Below are positions 25,153-34,735 of a stretch of 64,000 nt of DNA, piece after piece. The stretch comes from CBDCYS01 sp965226185 (GTDB lineage Bacteria; Acidobacteriota; Terriglobia; Bryobacterales; UBA6623), in assembly GCA_965226185.1 (NCBI GenBank), contig CBDDCT010000007.1:1798001-1862000 (forward strand). The letters are read 5' to 3'. The number at the start of each line of letters is the position of its first letter. The first letter of the stretch is position 1. The translations under genes were made by a program, and so were the position numbers. The notes below the pieces were generated by a model, which saw only the letters and a program-made list of their open reading frames with translations, was not told where the DNA came from and did not search any database.

Positions 25153-28100
25153 TTGTATCGATCCAGTCCCTATGACCGTGCGAGTGCGATTGCCGAATTC
25201 GATAGTATCCGGATTGGCCTGGCATCTCCTGAAAAAATTCGGAGCTGGTCTCATGGCGAAGTGCTCAAGCCGGAGACGATCAATTACCGTACGTTTAAGC
25301 CGGAAAGAGACGGGCTATTTTGCGCCAAGATATTCGGTCCCACGACGGATTGGGAATGTCTTTGCGGCAAATATAAGCGAATGAAACACCGCGGGGTCAT
25401 TTGTGACAAGTGCGGTGTTGAAGTCACGCTCAACCGCGTGCGCCGCGAGAGGCTCGCTCACATCGAACTGGCTTCACCTTGTTCCCATGTTTGGTTCTTC
25501 AAAGGCCTCCCGAGCCGCATTGGCCAGTTGCTGGATATCAGTTTGCGGGAACTGGAGCGGGTTCTCTACTTTGAGGCTTTCGTTGTCGTTGACCCGGGAG
25601 AGGTATCTGTCCTGACCGCCAGAGAGGTTCTCAGCGACGAACGGAAACGGCAACTCGATCAGGAATTTCCAGGCCAATTCGTGGCCATGATGGGCGCCGA
25701 GGGCATCAAGGAGCTGCTCAAGAAGATCGACCTCAACATCATGGCGAAAGAGCTTCGCGTCAAGATGAAAGAGGAGACTTCGCTTCAAAAGAAGCTCAAG
25801 TTCACGCGGCGGCTCAAGGTCGCCGAAGCTTTTCGCAAGTCGGGCAACAAGCCCGAGTGGATGGTTCTCGATGTAATTCCCGTCATTCCGCCCGAGCTTC
25901 GGCCGCTGGTTCCGCTCGATGGAGGCCGCTTCGCGACCTCCGACCTCAATGATCTCTACCGGCGGGTCATTAACCGCAACAACCGGCTAAAGAAACTCAT
26001 GGAGCTGAGCGCTCCCGACGTCATCGTGCGCAATGAAAAGCGCATGCTGCAGGAGGCGGTGGATGCGCTGTTTGACAACGGCCGCCGCGGACACGTGCTT
26101 CGCGGCGCCAACAACAGGCCGCTCAAGTCTCTCTCCGATACGTTGAAGGGCAAGCAAGGCCGTTTCCGCCAGAACCTTCTCGGTAAGCGCGTCGATTATT
26201 CCGGACGGTCCGTGATTGTAGTCGGGCCCGAATTGAAGCTGCATCAGTGCGGCCTGCCCAAGCAGATGGCGATCGAGCTGTTCAAGCCGTTTATCTACCA
26301 GCGCCTGGAGCAGCGCGGGCACTGCACAACGATCAAACAAGCGAAAGAACTGGTCGAGCAGCAGGATGCGGTCGTCTGGGACATCTTGGAAGAGGTGATC
26401 AAAGATCATCCCGTTCTTCTCAACCGCGCGCCCACCCTGCACCGGCTCGGCATTCAGGCCTTCGAGCCTGTTTTGGTCGAGGGCAAGGCTATTAAGGTCC
26501 ACCCGCTGGTGTGCACGGCCTTCAATGCGGATTTTGACGGGGATCAAATGGCGGTTCACATTCCGCTGTCGCCGGAAGCTCAGGTCGAGGCGGAAGTCTT
26601 GATGCTGAGCGCCAATAACATCCTTTCGCCGGCCAATGGCGCCCCGATCACCACGCCTTCGCAAGACATGGTGCTGGGCCTGTATTACCTCACCAAAGCG
26701 CGCCCCGGAGCCAAGGGCGAAGGACGCACCTTTGGAAGCACCGAAGAAGTGATCTTGGCGCTGGAGATGGGCGAAGTCGCGACGCTCACGCCTATCAAGC
26801 TCTACTACACCGGACGCGTGATTGACCTGGTCAACGCTTTCGATAACCAGAACATTCTCCATGCCGAGCCCGTCGAGTTCAAGAAGCAACACATGGACAC
26901 GACGGTCGGCCGGGTCATTCTCAATGACCATGTACCGGACAGGATGCCTTTTATTAACGGTATCCTCAAGAAAAAAGGTCTGGCGCAACTGGTTCAGTAC
27001 TGCTACCTTCAGTTCGGCCGTGAGCAGACCGTCACGATGCTCGACAAGTTGAAGGATCTGGGCTTTGAATACGCCACGAAGGCGGGAATCTCCATCGGTA
27101 TTGACGACATGATTGTCCCGGCGGAAAAGGCCCGTCTGGTCAAGGGAGCGCAAAAGGAAGTCATGGCCGTTGAGCAGCAGTATCTCGACGGCGCCATCAC
27201 GCACGGTGAGCGCTACAACAAGATCATTGAAATTTGGTCGAAGGTCACCGAGCGCGTCTCGGACGAGATGTTCGAAGCCATGGAGTCCCAAGACAACAGC
27301 GGAGCTGAGATCAACCCGATCTACATCATGGCCGACTCCGGGGCGCGCGGGTCGAAGCAGCAGATTCGCCAGTTGTCCGGTATGCGCGGGCTGATGGCCA
27401 AGCCGAGCGGCGAGATCATCGAGACGCCGATCACGGCGAATTTCCGTGAAGGTCTGAACGTGCTGCAGTACTTCATTTCAACGCACGGCGCGCGCAAGGG
27501 ATTGGCCGATACGGCGCTGAAAACCGCCGATTCGGGCTACCTCACCCGCCGTCTTGTCGATGTGGCGCAGGACGTCATCATTACGGCGCTGGACTGCAAT
27601 ACGACCGAGGGCATCTTTGTCGAGCCGATCGTCGAGTCGGGAGAGATCATCGAATCCCTTCGAGACCGCATCGTGGGACGGGTTTCCCTCGAAGAGATCA
27701 AAGACTATGAAGGCGATACCATCGTCGAAGTCAACCAGGAGATCACCGAGGATCTGGCGGCGGCCATCCAAGCCGCCGGCATTGAGCGAGTCAATATCCG
27801 CTCGGTGCTGACCTGCGAAGCCGAACGCGGTGTTTGCCGCATGTGCTACGGGCGCAACTTGGCCACGGGACGCTTGGTCGAGCGTGGCGAGGCGGTCGGA
27901 GTGATTGCGGCTCAATCGATCGGGGAGCCCGGAACGCAGCTCACCATGCGGACGTTCCATATCGGCGGAACGGCCACGCGAGTCAGCGAACAGTCGACGC
28001 AAGATGCCAAGTCGGACGGGTTCGCGAAGTTCATCGGGATCACCACGGTTCGCAACAAATCCGGCGACCTGGTCGCCATGAACCGCAACGGCATCCTGGG

Positions 28101-29376
28101 CATTGTGGATGAACAAGGCCGCGAGAAAGAGCGCTATCAGGTGGTTTATGGCGCCAAGTTTCGCGTGGCGGACGGTGCCCCGGTTACCGCGAACCAAATC
28201 TTGCTGGAGTGGGATCCCTACACTTTCTCGATTCTGACCGAGGACGGTGGAAGGTGCCACTTCGTTGACTTGCAGGAAGGCGTTTCGCTGCAGGAGCAGG
28301 TAGACGAAGTGACCGGCATGTCGCAGTGGGTCGTGACGGACTCTCCCGACGAGAAGCGTCAGCCTCAGATCGAGATCCGCGGCGGCGGCGGGAAAACGAT
28401 CCGGAAGTATCTGATTCCGACGAACGCCCACCTGATGGTTCGCGACGGAGACGACATCCACGATGGAGACGTGCTGGCGAAGATTCCTCGCGAGACGACG
28501 AAGACGAAGGACATTACCGGCGGTCTGCCTCGCGTGGTGGAATTGTTTGAAGCGCGGCGCCCCAAAGAAACAGCCGTCATCTCGGAAATTGACGGTGTCG
28601 TCCGCTATGGCGAAATCTCCAAGGGGCAGCGAAAAATCTCAGTCGTGGCCGAGAACGGCGATGAGCGCGAATATTCGTTGCCGCGCGGCGTGCACATCAA
28701 TGTCCAGGAGGGAGATCGTGTCGAAGCAGGCGAGCCGCTGATGGACGGGCCGCGCGATCCGCACGACATCCTGGCGGTTCTCGGCGAAAAGGAACTGCAA
28801 AAGTATCTCGTCAACGAGATCCAAGAGGTCTACCGTTTGCAGGGTGTAAACATCAATGACAAGCACCTTGAAGTCATCGTTCGTCAGATGATGCGCTGGA
28901 TCAAGGTGGAAGAGGTCGGTGACTCTGAATTTCTGCTCGAGCAAGTCGTGGATAAATTCAAATTCCAAACCATCAACGGCGCCTTGGGAACCAGCGGCGA
29001 AGAGCCTGCTATCGGACGGCCGCTGCTGATGGGAATCACCAAGGCGTCTCTGGCGACGGATTCGTTCATTTCCGCCGCCTCGTTCCAGGAGACGACGCGC
29101 GTTCTCACGGAAGCTTCGATCAGCGGCCGCGTGGATTATCTCCGCGGCCTCAAGGAGAACGTCATCGTCGGACGCCTGATTCCCGCCGGTACGGGTCTCG
29201 AGATTTATCGCCGTGCCAAAATTGTCGGCGAAGACGAGCCGGAAGAAATTGTTCCCGAAGTCGAATACCTCAGCGGTGTTCCCGGCTACGGTGACGAAAC
29301 TCCCATCGAGTACCCCGCCGGACTGGCCGAGGAAGCTGTTCCCGAGACCCTGGCCCCTCCGCCTGAACCATCCTGA
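25153..29376 (+). CDS. rpoC: RNA polymerase beta' subunit
   Basis: A 1407-residue beta' subunit, close to the E. coli length. It has the N-terminal zinc site (CLCGKYKRMKHRGVICDKCG), the catalytic loop NADFDGDQMAVH binding Mg, the second zinc site (CEAERGVCRMCYG), and the trigger loop AAQSIGEPGTQLTMRTFHIG. It starts with a TTG at 25153 preceded by a perfectly spaced GGAGG. The C-terminus is extended by a short Pro/Glu tail. It is co-transcribed with rpoB. Confidence 0.97.
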   Translation: MYRSSPYDRASAIAEFDSIRIGLASPEKIRSWSHGEVLKPETINYRTFKPERDGLFCAKIFGPTTDWECLCGKYKRMKHRGVICDKCGVEVTLNRVRRERLAHIELASPCSHVWFFKGLPSRIGQLLDISLRELERVLYFEAFVVVDPGEVSVLTAREVLSDERKRQLDQEFPGQFVAMMGAEGIKELLKKIDLNIMAKELRVKMKEETSLQKKLKFTRRLKVAEAFRKSGNKPEWMVLDVIPVIPPELRPLVPLDGGRFATSDLNDLYRRVINRNNRLKKLMELSAPDVIVRNEKRMLQEAVDALFDNGRRGHVLRGANNRPLKSLSDTLKGKQGRFRQNLLGKRVDYSGRSVIVVGPELKLHQCGLPKQMAIELFKPFIYQRLEQRGHCTTIKQAKELVEQQDAVVWDILEEVIKDHPVLLNRAPTLHRLGIQAFEPVLVEGKAIKVHPLVCTAFNADFDGDQMAVHIPLSPEAQVEAEVLMLSANNILSPANGAPITTPSQDMVLGLYYLTKARPGAKGEGRTFGSTEEVILALEMGEVATLTPIKLYYTGRVIDLVNAFDNQNILHAEPVEFKKQHMDTTVGRVILNDHVPDRMPFINGILKKKGLAQLVQYCYLQFGREQTVTMLDKLKDLGFEYATKAGISIGIDDMIVPAEKARLVKGAQKEVMAVEQQYLDGAITHGERYNKIIEIWSKVTERVSDEMFEAMESQDNSGAEINPIYIMADSGARGSKQQIRQLSGMRGLMAKPSGEIIETPITANFREGLNVLQYFISTHGARKGLADTALKTADSGYLTRRLVDVAQDVIITALDCNTTEGIFVEPIVESGEIIESLRDRIVGRVSLEEIKDYEGDTIVEVNQEITEDLAAAIQAAGIERVNIRSVLTCEAERGVCRMCYGRNLATGRLVERGEAVGVIAAQSIGEPGTQLTMRTFHIGGTATRVSEQSTQDAKSDGFAKFIGITTVRNKSGDLVAMNRNGILGIVDEQGREKERYQVVYGAKFRVADGAPVTANQILLEWDPYTFSILTEDGGRCHFVDLQEGVSLQEQVDEVTGMSQWVVTDSPDEKRQPQIEIRGGGGKTIRKYLIPTNAHLMVRDGDDIHDGDVLAKIPRETTKTKDITGGLPRVVELFEARRPKETAVISEIDGVVRYGEISKGQRKISVVAENGDEREYSLPRGVHINVQEGDRVEAGEPLMDGPRDPHDILAVLGEKELQKYLVNEIQEVYRLQGVNINDKHLEVIVRQMMRWIKVEEVGDSEFLLEQVVDKFKFQTINGALGTSGEEPAIGRPLLMGITKASLATDSFISAASFQETTRVLTEASISGRVDYLRGLKENVIVGRLIPAGTGLEIYRRAKIVGEDEPEEIVPEVEYLSGVPGYGDETPIEYPAGLAEEAVPETLAPPPEPS

Positions 29377-29755
29377 GACCCCTCTGACGGGACTCTGTCA
29401 TGCTGCCGGTTGCAGGGCTTGTCCCCTGCCGAACCGGCCTTCGCCGAATGGCGAGCCGCCACGTGACGCTCTCGCCTAACGTGCGAAGTCGGGTGTTGCG
29501 GGCCAACACATCGGCGATACCACGTTGCCGGCCCGGCGCTACCCGCCCGCCGCGAGAGCTGGAATCGAAGACAGGGCCGTCAGTACGACGCGGCGCTGCC
29601 TGGCGCGGCTTCAGGGGCAACCGCACCAGGCCGCCGGGCCGTAGCGAACGACACCAACCCGGCGCCCTGTTTGTTCATCACAAGCGTGTGAAGCGGGTTG
29701 CCGCGCAAGCCGGCTCAGCGGGTGCGATACGATAAGTTGCACAGCCGTTCAGCCC
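29377..29755. other. Gap between rpoC and dnaG
   Basis: About 380 bases with no supported gene. Open frames on both strands have arginine-rich, biased translations typical of non-coding GC-rich DNA. No clear terminator was found. Confidence 0.5.
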
Positions 29756-31537
29756 ATGGACTTTGCACAGCACGTCAAGTCATCCGTCGATATCGTCGGC
29801 GTGTTGGGGGAATACGTCCGTCTCCGCAAACAGGGACCCGATCGGTTTGTGGGACTGTGTCCTTTCCACACGGAAAAGACCCCTTCTTTCTCCGTTCATC
29901 AAGGCCTCCAGATCTACAAATGTTTCGGCTGCGGGAAGGGAGGCGACGTCTTTTCATTCTTGATGGAGTTACAGGGACTCAGCTTCTATGAGGCTTTGAA
30001 GACGCTCGCCGGGCAGCACGGCATTCCCATGCCGCGCCGCCAGATGGGAGAGCTTTCGGACGAAGAAAGCCGCCGCCGGACCGCCCTCTACCGAATGCAC
30101 GAGATCGCGCAGGAGGTGTTTCAGAAACAGTTACAAAGTCCCCAGGGCGCGCCTGCTCTAGAGTACACCAGACGCCGCTCTCTCAGCGAAGAAGTCATCG
30201 CCGAATTCGGTCTTGGCTATGCTGCCGCCAGAAGCCGGCTGATCGATCACTTCCATCGCGAGGGCTTGCCGGACAAACACCTCGAGGAGTCCGGGTTGGT
30301 GTCGAAGAGCCGTGAAGGCACGGGATTCTACGACCGGTTCCGGGACCGTTTGACCTTTCCCATCAGCAACGAAAATGGCCGCATCGTGGCTTTCGGCGCA
30401 CGGGCCCTGGCCGCGGGCCAGAAGCCGAAATATCTCAATTCCGCTGAAACGCCGATCTATAAGAAGAGTTCTATTCTCTACAATCTGCAACGCGCCAAGG
30501 TACCGATGCGGAAGGAGAATCGAGTCATCCTCGTGGAGGGTTACATGGATGTCATCGGCGTGCACGCGGCCGGATTCCCGTCCGTCGTGGCGTCCTGCGG
30601 GACATCCCTCGCAGCGGAGCAAGTGCGTGCCCTGCGACGTCACGTGGAGCTGGTCGTGATCAACTTCGATTCCGATTCGGCCGGCATGAGCGCCGCGCAA
30701 CGTTCCATCGACCTTCTGCTCGAAGAGGGCTTGAGCGTGCGAGTGCTGACGCTGCCCGATGGCCTGGATCCGGCCGACTTTTGCCAAAAGCACGGTTCGG
30801 ACGCTTACCGCGATCGTCTCGAAAACGCTCCGGACTACTACATTTGGCTGGCGGACTGCGCGCGTGAACAGTTTGACATGCACACCTCGGACGGCCGCGT
30901 GGGCGCGTTTCGGTTCCTCATGCCGTCAATCCATCTGCTTCCCGACAAACTGAAGCGGGCTTCGCTGGCCGACGAGCTGGCGAACCACCTGGCGATCCCG
31001 CCGGGTCTTGTATTGGAACAGTTCCGGCGGGCAGCCACCGAGCGCCGGTCCGCGCCTCTCGACGCTGCCACGACGGATGAGTTTTCGCCGGGAGAGAGCC
31101 TGCTGCTGAAACTCTTCTTGAAGTCCCCGGAGGCTCGCCAGGAAATGTTGAACGGCGTCGCTGAGATAGCGGCATCCGAGGATCTTCCGAGCGCCAAGAT
31201 TTTCGAGGCGTTGAGGGTAGTCGAGTCATCCGAAGAACCGTTTCAGTACGCGGCTGTTGAAGGCCGCCTGGAAGAGAAGGATCGCAAACTTCTCTCGAAG
31301 ATCGCCTTTGAAGAAGATGCCCACTCTTGTTCACTTGATGATGGACGACAAGCCCGCGGCGCACTGCGTGTGCGGAGTTGGGAGCGGCGCTATCGATCTG
31401 TTCGCAGACAAATTGCGGAGGCCGAAAAGTCGGGAGACCGCCGTGAAGCACTGCGGTTTCTTCAGCTCAAAACCAAGCTGGAACGCGAAAGAAGAGACAA
31501 CGTTTTAGCGGCTGAAAAGGCCGCTGAAGTTGTCTAG
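29756..31537 (+). CDS. dnaG: DNA primase
   Basis: A 593-residue primase. The N-terminal CHC2 zinc finger is clear (CPFHTEKTPSFSVHQ, then YKCFGCGKGGDVFSFLM). The TOPRIM catalytic core has ILVEGYMDVIGVH and NFDSDSAGMSAAQ, with the middle motif GFYDRFRDRLTFPI and GARAL. The C-terminal part is the DnaB-interacting helical region. DnaG makes RNA primers at the replication fork. It lies directly before rpoD, the usual macromolecular-synthesis pairing, here placed after rpoC. Confidence 0.97.
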   Translation: MDFAQHVKSSVDIVGVLGEYVRLRKQGPDRFVGLCPFHTEKTPSFSVHQGLQIYKCFGCGKGGDVFSFLMELQGLSFYEALKTLAGQHGIPMPRRQMGELSDEESRRRTALYRMHEIAQEVFQKQLQSPQGAPALEYTRRRSLSEEVIAEFGLGYAAARSRLIDHFHREGLPDKHLEESGLVSKSREGTGFYDRFRDRLTFPISNENGRIVAFGARALAAGQKPKYLNSAETPIYKKSSILYNLQRAKVPMRKENRVILVEGYMDVIGVHAAGFPSVVASCGTSLAAEQVRALRRHVELVVINFDSDSAGMSAAQRSIDLLLEEGLSVRVLTLPDGLDPADFCQKHGSDAYRDRLENAPDYYIWLADCAREQFDMHTSDGRVGAFRFLMPSIHLLPDKLKRASLADELANHLAIPPGLVLEQFRRAATERRSAPLDAATTDEFSPGESLLLKLFLKSPEARQEMLNGVAEIAASEDLPSAKIFEALRVVESSEEPFQYAAVEGRLEEKDRKLLSKIAFEEDAHSCSLDDGRQARGALRVRSWERRYRSVRRQIAEAEKSGDRREALRFLQLKTKLERERRDNVLAAEKAAEVV

Positions 31538-31959
31538 AGATTTCAGAATGATGGTGCGGATAACAACCGAAAACTGTCGTGCCGGCAACTGTAAAACACT
31601 TACATGACATAGGATCGTAGGAGAAAATATCCGCTATCGCGCAACATGTTGCGGCCAATCGTGTTGCTATCTCAAAGGGCGTCCGCCGATGCAAAGATAA
31701 GGTGTTTCGCTCAGAATAGGCGTCCAGCAAGTACTACCCAGTTTGCCGCGATGTTGGCGTGGTGCTGTACCAAATTGTTGTAGAATGATAGCACCTTGTT
31801 GGGGAGCTGAACGAACGATCGGGCAAGTAGCGGCGAAACGGATCAAACCAGACCAGTCGAAGCCGGCTTCGGTGTTCTCAAGCGCGCCGATAGTTACCCG
31901 AACCAAGCGCACTGCGGGGCGCCTCTCAGATAAGTTGCCTCCACACGGCTAACCAAGCG
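31538..31959. other. Gap between dnaG and rpoD
   Basis: About 420 bases. No gene is supported. A TAGAAT hexamer at 31781 could be part of a promoter for rpoD, but no good -35 box stands at the right distance. Confidence 0.45.
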
Positions 31960-33609
31960 TTGGATGAAGCCGGGGACCTTCGGGAACCAATAACAGTGGA
32001 TTCAGAAACGAGCAAAAGTCTAAGAGGCGTCACCGAAGTGGAAAGATTGCTCGGCGACCACGATGCCCGGCAGCTTGAGACCATGCAAGAGGTGCCGACG
32101 GGCAGCGAAACGGACGAGACCGACTCCAGTCCGCCCGACACGGCCGAAGAGTCAGAGCTAAATCTTACTCCTGATGCCGCACCGAAAACGACAGACCCGG
32201 TGCGCATGTATTTGCGCGAGATGGGCGCGGCGCCGCTTTTGACCCGCGAGGGAGAAGTAGAGATCGCGCGCCGAATTGAAGGCGGCCGGATGGCGGCCCT
32301 AAAAGCCCTGTCGCGTTGTCCCCTCACGGTCCGTGAGCTAGGCTCGGTGAGAGATGAGCTGGCAACGGGCGGGCGTTCGATCCGGGACGTCGTCTCGCTC
32401 AATTTCGATGAAATCAACGAAGACTTGTTGAGCTCGAAGGCGCGGAACTTTGCTGAATCCGTCAATGACATAGCGCGGCTTCAAAAGAGCGGAGAAAAGG
32501 CCCGGCGCCGCCTGCGAGTGATTCCTCGCAACCAGAAACCCGTTGAAACTCGAAAGCTGGCGATGGAGCTGGCGCGGATTCGAATTCGCACCTCGAAGAA
32601 GGTTCGTGATCTTGAACTTTCCGATGATCAGAAAGACCGTTTGAATGGGCAAATTCAAAAGGTCGTTGACACCCTCAAAGCGCTCGAAAAGCCTCTTGCC
32701 CAGCACCAGCGTGATCTCGAACAACTGCCTCGCGGACGCGGTGACGAAGCCCACAAGCTTCGTACCGGGATTCGCGCTCTGCAGCAGAAGATCAATCACC
32801 TTGAAGACGATTCCGGTTGCGGCTCCAGCGAACTCAGAACGACTTTGCGCATTATCCGCAAGGCCCAGTCGAAGGCCGGGGTTGCCAAACGGGAACTGGT
32901 CGAAGCCAATCTTCGCCTTGTTGTTTCGATCGCAAAACGCTACGTGAACCGGGGGCTCCAGTTCCTCGACCTGATTCAAGAAGGCAATCTCGGGCTGATG
33001 AAGGCCGTCGACAAGTTCGAGTATCAGCGCGGATACAAATTTTCCACCTACGCGACCTGGTGGATCCGCCAGGCGGTCACTCGGGCGATCGCTGATCAGG
33101 CCCGAACGATTCGCATCCCGGTTCACATGATCGAGACGATCAACAAAGTCATCCGCACTTCCCGCAAACTCGTTCAAGAGCTGGGCCGTGAGCCCAGCAG
33201 CGAAGAGATTGCCGAACGCATGGACGTTCCGGTACCCAAGGTCCGTCGCGTTCTGAAAATTGCACAAGAGCCGATTTCAATCGAAACCCCCGTGGGTGAA
33301 GAAGAAGAATCGCACCTGGGCGACTTCATTGAAGATCAGCACCAACTCTCTCCCGCGGATGCGGTCATCAACCTCAACTTGCGCGCGCAAACCGGCCAAG
33401 TCCTCAAGTCTCTCAGCCTGCGGGAGGAAAAGGTCATCATGATGCGTTTCGGCCTGGAGGATGGCAGTGAGCACACCCTCGAGGAAGTCGGCCAGCGCTT
33501 CGCCGTGACTCGCGAGCGCATTCGCCAGATCGAAGCCAAGGCCTTGCGCAAACTGCGCCACCCAAGCCGCAGCCGCCGCCTCAAAGACTTTGTCGACAGC
33601 GAAGAGTAG
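31960..33609 (+). CDS. rpoD: Primary sigma factor RpoD (sigma-70)
   Basis: A sigma factor of about 549 residues. Region 1.2 is DPVRMYLREMGAAPLL, region 2 runs through ANLRLVVSIAKRYVNRG and YKFSTYATWWIRQAVTRAI, region 3 has IRIPVHMIETINKV, and region 4 ends with VTRERIRQIEAKALRKLRHP. A long charged helical spacer between regions 1.2 and 2 is typical of group 1 sigmas. It directs RNA polymerase to housekeeping promoters. The start is uncertain: TTG at 31960 is used, but a GTG at 31996 is equally possible, and neither has a clear ribosome-binding site. Confidence 0.93.
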   Translation: MDEAGDLREPITVDSETSKSLRGVTEVERLLGDHDARQLETMQEVPTGSETDETDSSPPDTAEESELNLTPDAAPKTTDPVRMYLREMGAAPLLTREGEVEIARRIEGGRMAALKALSRCPLTVRELGSVRDELATGGRSIRDVVSLNFDEINEDLLSSKARNFAESVNDIARLQKSGEKARRRLRVIPRNQKPVETRKLAMELARIRIRTSKKVRDLELSDDQKDRLNGQIQKVVDTLKALEKPLAQHQRDLEQLPRGRGDEAHKLRTGIRALQQKINHLEDDSGCGSSELRTTLRIIRKAQSKAGVAKRELVEANLRLVVSIAKRYVNRGLQFLDLIQEGNLGLMKAVDKFEYQRGYKFSTYATWWIRQAVTRAIADQARTIRIPVHMIETINKVIRTSRKLVQELGREPSSEEIAERMDVPVPKVRRVLKIAQEPISIETPVGEEEESHLGDFIEDQHQLSPADAVINLNLRAQTGQVLKSLSLREEKVIMMRFGLEDGSEHTLEEVGQRFAVTRERIRQIEAKALRKLRHPSRSRRLKDFVDSEE

Positions 33610-33808
33610 CGGCCCCCTCGGAGAACCTCGCTCACCTCCACCCGGGCAGTTGTTTTTACACAGCGTCGCTTCCCTGCCCCGTGCTAGCATTGATTCTGAT
33701 TGACGAACCAAAGTCACCAAAGCCATCGGCGCTGAGCCGCCCCGAACGGAGACGGATGGCCGGCGAGGCAAAATCCATTGATCAAGAGCTGCAACCGGAT
33801 AAGGAGAG

Positions 33809-34735
33809 ATGGCGACCGAAACCTATGACGTTTGCATCGTAGGCAGCGGACCCGGAGGTGGCATCGCCGCCTACGCGCTTGCGAAGGCCGGACTCAAGGT
33901 GGTCCTGGTGGAAGCCGGGCCCCGGCTGCGCGCTGGAATCGACTACGGCGGCCACGGATGGCCCTACGAATCTCCCACTCGCCACGTCTCGAATCTCTGG
34001 CGCGACCGCCACGAAAAGGACCATTTCACGCCGGTTGGCGACCGCCCCGGGCACGGCCTGATCCAGGCTCTTGGCGGACGTTCCCTCTGCTGGGCCGGCC
34101 ATGCTCTGCGTTTCGGCCCGCTGGATTTCAAACACTGGCCGATCTCCTACGACGAGGTTGCCCCCTACTACAGCCGTGCCGAGAGGCTCATGGGGGTATA
34201 CGGTTACAAAGACGGACTCTCGAACATTCCGGACGGCGAGTTTCTCAAGCCCGTCCCCATGCGTTGCCCCGAGGAGCAACTGCGAAAAGGAGTCCGGCGG
34301 CTCAAGGCTCAGGGCCGGCGCATGGAGTTCATCGCGCAACGCAAGGCCATGCTGACCGGGCCTCACTGGTCCAAGCGGGCTCCATGCCACTTTTGCGGAC
34401 ATTGCAGCGGCTGTGCGGTGGACGCCAAATATACGTCCGCCAATACCCCGATTCCGCTGGCGGCGGCAACCGGCAATCTGACTGTTTTCACGGAATCGAT
34501 GATGACGCGTATCGTCATGGATGCCTCGGGGCGCCGTGTGTCGGGGATCGAATTCACCAAGCCCGACGGGAAAGTCGGACAGGTCCGCGCCAAAGCGCTG
34601 GTACTCTCTTGCAGCGCTGTCGAGACCGCCCGCCATCTTCTTCTCAACCAGACCGGCGAGTTCCCCGGCGGCCTCGCCAACAGCAGCGGGCAGGTCGGCC
34701 GCAACCTCACGAGTCACTACGGCATCACCGTGAAA
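33809..34735 (+). pseudogene. GMC oxidoreductase, cut off by an IS element
   Basis: The first 309 residues of a glucose-methanol-choline oxidoreductase. The N-terminal FAD site is DVCIVGSGPGGGIAAYALAK, followed by VVLVEAGP, and later GLIQALGGRSLCWAGH and a Cys-rich segment (CHFCGHCSGCAV). The frame then runs into the IS1380-type element at 34736, where GMC similarity stops. These enzymes usually have 500-560 residues. The DNA on the far side of the IS does not continue the gene, so the 3' half is missing rather than merely displaced. The product is unlikely to be active. Confidence 0.85.

Noticed and set aside
25987..27291. A 434-residue minus-strand frame inside rpoC (and similar long ones opposite rpoB and rpoD)
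   Set aside because: The plus-strand genes are unmistakable; these are open only because of codon bias in GC-rich DNA.
29400..29735. A 111-residue frame between rpoC and dnaG
   Set aside because: Arg- and Pro-rich translation typical of non-coding DNA, with no supporting signals.
31741..31790. A promoter for rpoD around TAGAAT
   Set aside because: No acceptable -35 hexamer stands 16-18 bases upstream.
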